A stretch of 64,000 nt of DNA from Ideonella sp. WA131b (lineage in GTDB: Bacteria; Pseudomonadota; Gammaproteobacteria; Burkholderiales; Burkholderiaceae_C): NCBI GenBank assembly GCA_023657425.1, contig JAGTJW010000002.1, positions 920,431 to 984,430 on the forward strand. The letters are read 5' to 3'. Of the stretch, positions 54,201-64,000 are shown piece by piece. Under the pieces are notes generated by a model, which saw only the letters and a list, made by a program, of their open reading frames with translations, ran no database searches and was not told the origin of the DNA. How positions within the stretch are numbered: position 1 is the stretch's first letter; each line of letters starts with the position of its first letter. A program made the position numbers and the translations under genes.

Positions 54201-54757
54201 TCCTCGACGCGCAGAACGCCGACCTCAACGAGGCCATCCGCACGCTCGAGGACGCCATCGCGAAGATCGACCTCGAGACGCGCGACCTGCTGGTCAGCAC
54301 CTTCAACCAGGTCAACGAGCACTTCGGCCAGATGTTCCCCAGCCTGTTCGGGGGCGGCCAGGCGCGGCTGGTGATGACGGGCACGGAGATCCTGGACGCC
54401 GGGGTCCAGGTGATGGCGCAGCCGCCGGGCAAGAAGAACAGCACCATCCACCTGCTCAGCGGTGGCGAGAAGGCACTCACCGCCATCGCGCTGGTGTTCG
54501 CCATCTTCCAGCTCAACCCGGCGCCCTTCTGCCTGCTCGACGAGGTGGACGCGCCGCTGGACGACGCCAACACCGAGCGATATGCCAAGCTCGTGACGCG
54601 GATGAGCCAGGGCACGCAGTTCCTGTTCATCAGCCACAACAAGATCGCCATGGAGATGGCCGAGCAGCTCATCGGCGTGACCATGCAGGAGCAAGGCGTC
54701 AGCCGCATCGTGGCGGTCGACATGCTGAGCGCGCTGGGCATGGCCGAGGCGGCTTGA
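51242..54757 (+). CDS. smc: Chromosome segregation protein SMC
   Basis: A 1,171-residue SMC. Walker A is GPNGCGKSN (31-39) and the tail has the signature LLSGGEKALTAIALVFAI and Walker B FCLLDEVDAPLDD. Two long coiled coils (about 165-490 and 660-1000) flank the hinge domain (about 500-630). With ScpA and ScpB, which are not in the window, it organises and segregates the chromosome. Followed by the zipA-like gene and ligA, a conserved betaproteobacterial order. Confidence 0.97.
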   Translation: MRLTQIKLSGFKSFAEPTTFQLPGQLVGVVGPNGCGKSNIMDAVRWVLGESKASELRGESMQDVIFNGSGNRKPASRASVELVFDNTLARAGGQWNTFAEIAVKRSLTRDGTSSYFINNQPVRRRDVQDVFLGTGLGPRAYAIIGQGTISRIIESRPEELRLFLEEAAGVSKYKERRRETENRLKDTRENLTRVEDILRELNSNLDKLEKQAEVAAQYRGLQEAGTLKLHQLWFLKHRDAAAEEARVQAAAAEATNALESRLAELRHTEAELEQVRQAHYAANDVLHARQGELAQAALEVSRLEERIRYVVEGRQRAQARLAELQAQNAQWAGRQQGAEAELAEIADRIVGAEEQADMLHAQAEDQGCLLPDAEEAVRAAQQTANTQRAKAAEVQQQIQLLAADSRNVEEQSRGLKTRRERLEAERKGLTAPDMARLEALRGDEAAATERRDEADARLAELSEQVPALDEQRRTAQETAAREAAKLTDIGARLSALRALQDKVQTEGKLKPWLEKHGLAGAPGLWKQVHITNGWETTLEAALRERLNALAVGRLDNVRAFGADAPPARLAFYALPSGQPAPTHRTLPPLAAQLQLGDASLQALLSDWLEGVYTADSLDAALAQRAQLTHGEVIMTREGHAVSPHAVAFYAPDSEQAGLLARAQEIENLDRQQRAQALIADESRAQQVRLEAAYTDASQRLATVRREAAEAQQRAHTLHVELLRLSQLADAANSRHSQLAEELAEIDAQLESLEERRATGEARFEELDIELAHAQERHAELEDAVIAAERALADQREQQRALERQAQEARFQARTLVARQAELQRGIETAAAQVRANVQAGEQLQLELGSFDDAAAQSGLQGALAVKLEREQALGLARSAYDDLSAQLKRADEQRLAFERSLEPLREQITKLQLELQAAQLGGAQYLEQLSAAAVDLEALARTIEDGGVKLWGLQTEIDRIQREINALGAVNLAALDELTTSRERKTFLDAQNADLNEAIRTLEDAIAKIDLETRDLLVSTFNQVNEHFGQMFPSLFGGGQARLVMTGTEILDAGVQVMAQPPGKKNSTIHLLSGGEKALTAIALVFAIFQLNPAPFCLLDEVDAPLDDANTERYAKLVTRMSQGTQFLFISHNKIAMEMAEQLIGVTMQEQGVSRIVAVDMLSALGMAEAA

Positions 54758-54778
54758 GCGTATGAGAGGCCCCGCCCC

Positions 54779-57911
<3,133 letters not shown>

Positions 57912-57985
57912 GGTCACTGTGCATCGCCTGGCAGTGCGGGGTGGCGAGAGCTGCGCCAGGTTGCCATTTCTTCGGAGGCAGAACC

Positions 57986-58522
57986 ATGACCGTTCGCGAG
58001 ATCCTCAAGATGGGCGACCCGCGCCTGCTGCGCGTGGCGCAGCCGGTGCGGCAGTTCGACACCCCCGAGTTGCACGCGCTGGTGGCCGATCTCTTCGACA
58101 CCCTGCACGCCGCCCAGGGCGCTGGCCTGGCGGCGCCGCAGATCGGGGTGGACCTCCAGCTGGTGATCTTCGGCTTCACGCAGAACCGGCGCTACCCGGA
58201 CCGCGAGCCGGTGCCCGAGACGGTGCTGCTCAATCCGGTGATCACGCCGCTGTCGGATGAGATGGTCGAGGGCTGGGAGGGCTGCCTGTCGGTGCCCGGG
58301 CTGCGCGGCCGCGTGCCCCGCCACGCGCGCATCCGCTATGCCGGGCAAGACTTGCGCGGCCGCGCGATCGAGCGCGAGGCCACGGGCTTTCATGCCGTGG
58401 TGGTGCAGCACGAGTGCGACCACCTCATCGGCCGTCTGTACCCGACGCGCATGACCGACCTGACCCAGCTCGGCTACACCGAGGTGCTGTTCCCGGGGCT
58501 CGCGGCTGCCGACGACGACTGA
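57986..58522 (+). CDS. def: Peptide deformylase
   Basis: A 178-residue metallopeptidase that removes the N-formyl group from nascent proteins. All three motifs are there: [13 protein letters not shown] with metal ligand Cys100, and HECDH (His142, Glu143, His146). The start is preceded by GGAGG at a 9-base spacing. It is a second-type (Def2-like) enzyme by position, away from fmt. Confidence 0.95.
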   Translation: MTVREILKMGDPRLLRVAQPVRQFDTPELHALVADLFDTLHAAQGAGLAAPQIGVDLQLVIFGFTQNRRYPDREPVPETVLLNPVITPLSDEMVEGWEGCLSVPGLRGRVPRHARIRYAGQDLRGRAIEREATGFHAVVVQHECDHLIGRLYPTRMTDLTQLGYTEVLFPGLAAADDD

Positions 58523-58592
58523 GAGACTGTCTTTACATCCCACCCCCCGATCCGCGGTCGGCGCAGCGCGGGGCTCGTGCGTTGATGTCGGC

Positions 58593-60224
58593 ATGGACCT
58601 GCATCACTTCCCGGCGCGCCGGTGGGCGCGCGTGGGCCGTGGCGGCGTCGGCCGCTGGATCGTCGACGCCGCGGCCGCCATCGCCCGGTGGCTGGCCTTC
58701 GGCACGGCGCTGCTGGGGCTGGCCGGCGCCGGGTGGGCCGCCGAGGCCGATCCGCCCGGCCGCGTCGGCCGCCTGGCCCTGCTCGATGGCCCGGTGTCCC
58801 TGTTCGACCCCGAGCGGGGTGCGTGGCGCGATGCCGACAACGGCACCGACCGCAACCGCCCGCTGACCGGCGGCGACCGCCTGGCCACTGGTGCGCGCGC
58901 GCGGCTGGAGGTGCGCATCGGCTCGACCGTGCTGCGCCTGGGCGAGCGCAGCGAGCTGGAGCTGACCCGGCTCGATGACGAGCGGCTGCTCGTGCGGCTG
59001 CACCGCGGCAGCCTGGCCGTGCGCCTGAACGCCCCCGAGCGCGCCTTCGAGACCGAGGTCGCCACCGGCGAAGCCCGCGTGGCGCCGCTGCGTGCAGGCC
59101 TGTACCGCATCGACCGCCTGATCGACGGCGAGCGCGACCGCACGGCGGTGCAGGCCTGGCGCGGCGCGCTGCGGGTGGACGGCGGCCCCGTCGTCGAGGC
59201 GGGCGAGCGCCAGCTGCTGTGGCGCGAGGGCTCGCGGCTGCTCATGGCCGAGGCCCGGCCCGAGGCCGACGAGTTCGCCGACTGGGTGGCTCGCGAGGAT
59301 GTGGCCGACCGCCGGCAGGAGGACGCCTGGGCGCGCGCCGGTGAACGGCGCGTGTCGCCCGAGCTCACCGGCGCGGAAGAGCTGGACCGCCACGGCCGCT
59401 GGGAGCGCGTCCCGGAGTACGGCTGGGTGTGGCTGCCGGCCGGCGTGGCGCCGGACTGGGCGCCGTACCGCGAAGGCCGCTGGGTGTGGTTGCGGCCCTG
59501 GGGCTGGACCTGGGTGGACCGCGCGCCCTGGGGATTTGCGCCTTCGCACTACGGGCGCTGGCTCACCTGGCGGGGCCGCTGGGTGTGGTGGCCGGGCGCC
59601 GCCGTGCTGCGGCCGGTGTTTGCGCCCGCGCTGGTGGTCTGGGCGGGCACCCCATCGCTGTACGTGTCGGTGCACGTCGGCGGCCCGGGTGTGGGCTGGG
59701 CCCCACTGCCGCCGCGGGTGCCCTACCGGCCCTGGTACCGCCACAGCCAACACCACCTCGACCGCGTCGACTCCTGGCACGGCAGCTGGGGCCCGCGGCC
59801 ACTGCGCGAGCTGCACACCGTGCCCGGCAGCCTGCCGCGACGACCGATCGAGCCGGTGACCGTGCCGCCGCCTGTGCTGCCGCGGGATCGCGAACGCTGG
59901 GATCGGCGCGAGGACCGCGGGCCGGATCGCGCGCAGGAGCGGCGGGAGGAGCACCCGGCGTTCGGTCCTGCACGGCCCGGGCCGCCGGCCCCGGTGGTGA
60001 TGCCGGGTCCGCTGGTGATGCCGGCCCCAGTGGTGATGCCGGGTCCGTCACGGCCGGACCGCGGTGGCATGGCGGACCGTCTGCCGGAGTACCCCCGCGA
60101 CTCCGCGGCGCGGCTGGCGCCCCTGGGGCCGGGGCCCTTTGCGCCACGCCCCGGCCCCGAGGCCGAGGGCCGCAAGCAGACCCCCTCGGTGCGCCACCCG
60201 GAGCACCTGTTGCGCCAGCCCTGA
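58593..60224 (+). CDS. FecR/DUF6600-type secreted protein
   Basis: A 543-residue protein with an N-terminal export signal (hydrophobic core about 31-48). A FecR-like beta-rich domain (about 55-215) is followed by a Trp-rich DUF6600 region (YGWVWLPAGVAPDWAPYREGRWVW and similar, about 270-370) and a low-complexity Arg/Pro tail with VMPGP/VMPAP repeats near 470-490. Likely periplasmic or surface-exposed; no function is established. Downstream it is convergent with dnaE2. Confidence 0.8.
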   Translation: MDLHHFPARRWARVGRGGVGRWIVDAAAAIARWLAFGTALLGLAGAGWAAEADPPGRVGRLALLDGPVSLFDPERGAWRDADNGTDRNRPLTGGDRLATGARARLEVRIGSTVLRLGERSELELTRLDDERLLVRLHRGSLAVRLNAPERAFETEVATGEARVAPLRAGLYRIDRLIDGERDRTAVQAWRGALRVDGGPVVEAGERQLLWREGSRLLMAEARPEADEFADWVAREDVADRRQEDAWARAGERRVSPELTGAEELDRHGRWERVPEYGWVWLPAGVAPDWAPYREGRWVWLRPWGWTWVDRAPWGFAPSHYGRWLTWRGRWVWWPGAAVLRPVFAPALVVWAGTPSLYVSVHVGGPGVGWAPLPPRVPYRPWYRHSQHHLDRVDSWHGSWGPRPLRELHTVPGSLPRRPIEPVTVPPPVLPRDRERWDRREDRGPDRAQERREEHPAFGPARPGPPAPVVMPGPLVMPAPVVMPGPSRPDRGGMADRLPEYPRDSAARLAPLGPGPFAPRPGPEAEGRKQTPSVRHPEHLLRQP

Positions 60225-60247
60225 CGCGCGGCGCGGGCCGTCTCCGG

Positions 60248-63676
<3,429 letters not shown>

Positions 63677-64000
63677 GGCAGTCGGTCGGTGGCGACGGCG
63701 TCGGGCTCGCGCGCGCGGCGCACGGTGGCGGGCGGCTGGGCGCCGGGGTAGCGGGCGGCCTCGCGCGGGGGCGTGGCTGCGGACGGGGCGGGCGTGGGCC
63801 GCGCCACGGGGTGTTCGGGCGGCGGCCGGGTGGGGAGGGTCGCCCCTGGCGCCAAGGCATCGAGCGGGCTGCGCACGGCACCACCGCCCAGGCGCAGCAC
63901 GTGCGTGTAGATCATGGTGGTGCTGACGTCGGCGTGGCCGAGCAGGTCCTGCACGGTGCGGATGTCGTAGCCCGACTGCAGCAGATGTGTGGCGAACGAG

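Overview
The window is a 64 kb stretch of chromosome from a GC-rich betaproteobacterium, most likely a Burkholderiales member near the Leptothrix/Ideonella/Rubrivivax group. This is inferred from the codon bias, the smc-zipA-like-ligA order, the complete System I ccmABCDEFGHI operon, a TakP-like TRAP transporter and a DnaE2 polymerase. I saw no tRNA, rRNA or CRISPR array.

Layout. 1-9.9 kb is mostly housekeeping: the end of a phosphatase-like gene, a three-gene TRAP transporter, pmbA, darP, mog, cysE, trmJ, suhB and a small membrane protein. 9.95-27.9 kb is a beta-1,3-glucan (laminarin/curdlan/callose-type) utilization locus. It encodes a repeat-bearing surface lipoprotein, GH81, a porin-like barrel, a GH17 lipoprotein, GH30, a GPH-type sugar transporter fused in one reading frame to a GH17 domain, a free GH17, GH16, GH1 and a LacI-family regulator. 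An unrelated-looking K+/H+ antiporter sits inside it. Four identical 14-bp palindromes (TGAAAGCGCTTTCA) lie at the promoters of this locus, three of them 1-2 bases downstream of a recognisable -10 box, so the LacI protein probably represses the whole set.

28-34.5 kb is accessory: a cytochrome P450, a fumarylacetoacetate-hydrolase-family enzyme, a 95-bp nested palindrome, a chrA broken in a run of eight Gs, a decayed GGDEF gene, and an IS1634-type element inserted in a 13-bp repeat array. 34.6-45.1 kb holds mutS, the nine-gene cytochrome c maturation operon and a cysteine-less thioredoxin-like gene. 45.2-48.1 kb is a translationally coupled trio (patatin-like lipoprotein, ABA4-like protein, membrane protein) divergent from a TetR regulator, with a palindrome between them. 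48.1-51.1 kb has a large ankyrin protein, two colliding gene fragments (TonB receptor tail and ABC ATPase) and a SET-domain gene. 51.2-58.5 kb is smc, a zipA-like gene, ligA and def. The window closes with a FecR/DUF6600-type protein, dnaE2, and the tail of an integron-type tyrosine recombinase that overlaps dnaE2.

How the glucan genes would work together (inferred): GH81 and the GH17 lipoprotein cut the polymer at or outside the cell surface, the lipoprotein with tandem binding-like domains may hold it, and the barrel passes oligosaccharides. The GPH-GH17 fusion then imports and clips them at the inner membrane. GH16, GH17, GH30 and GH1, none with a signal peptide, finish degradation to glucose in the cytoplasm.
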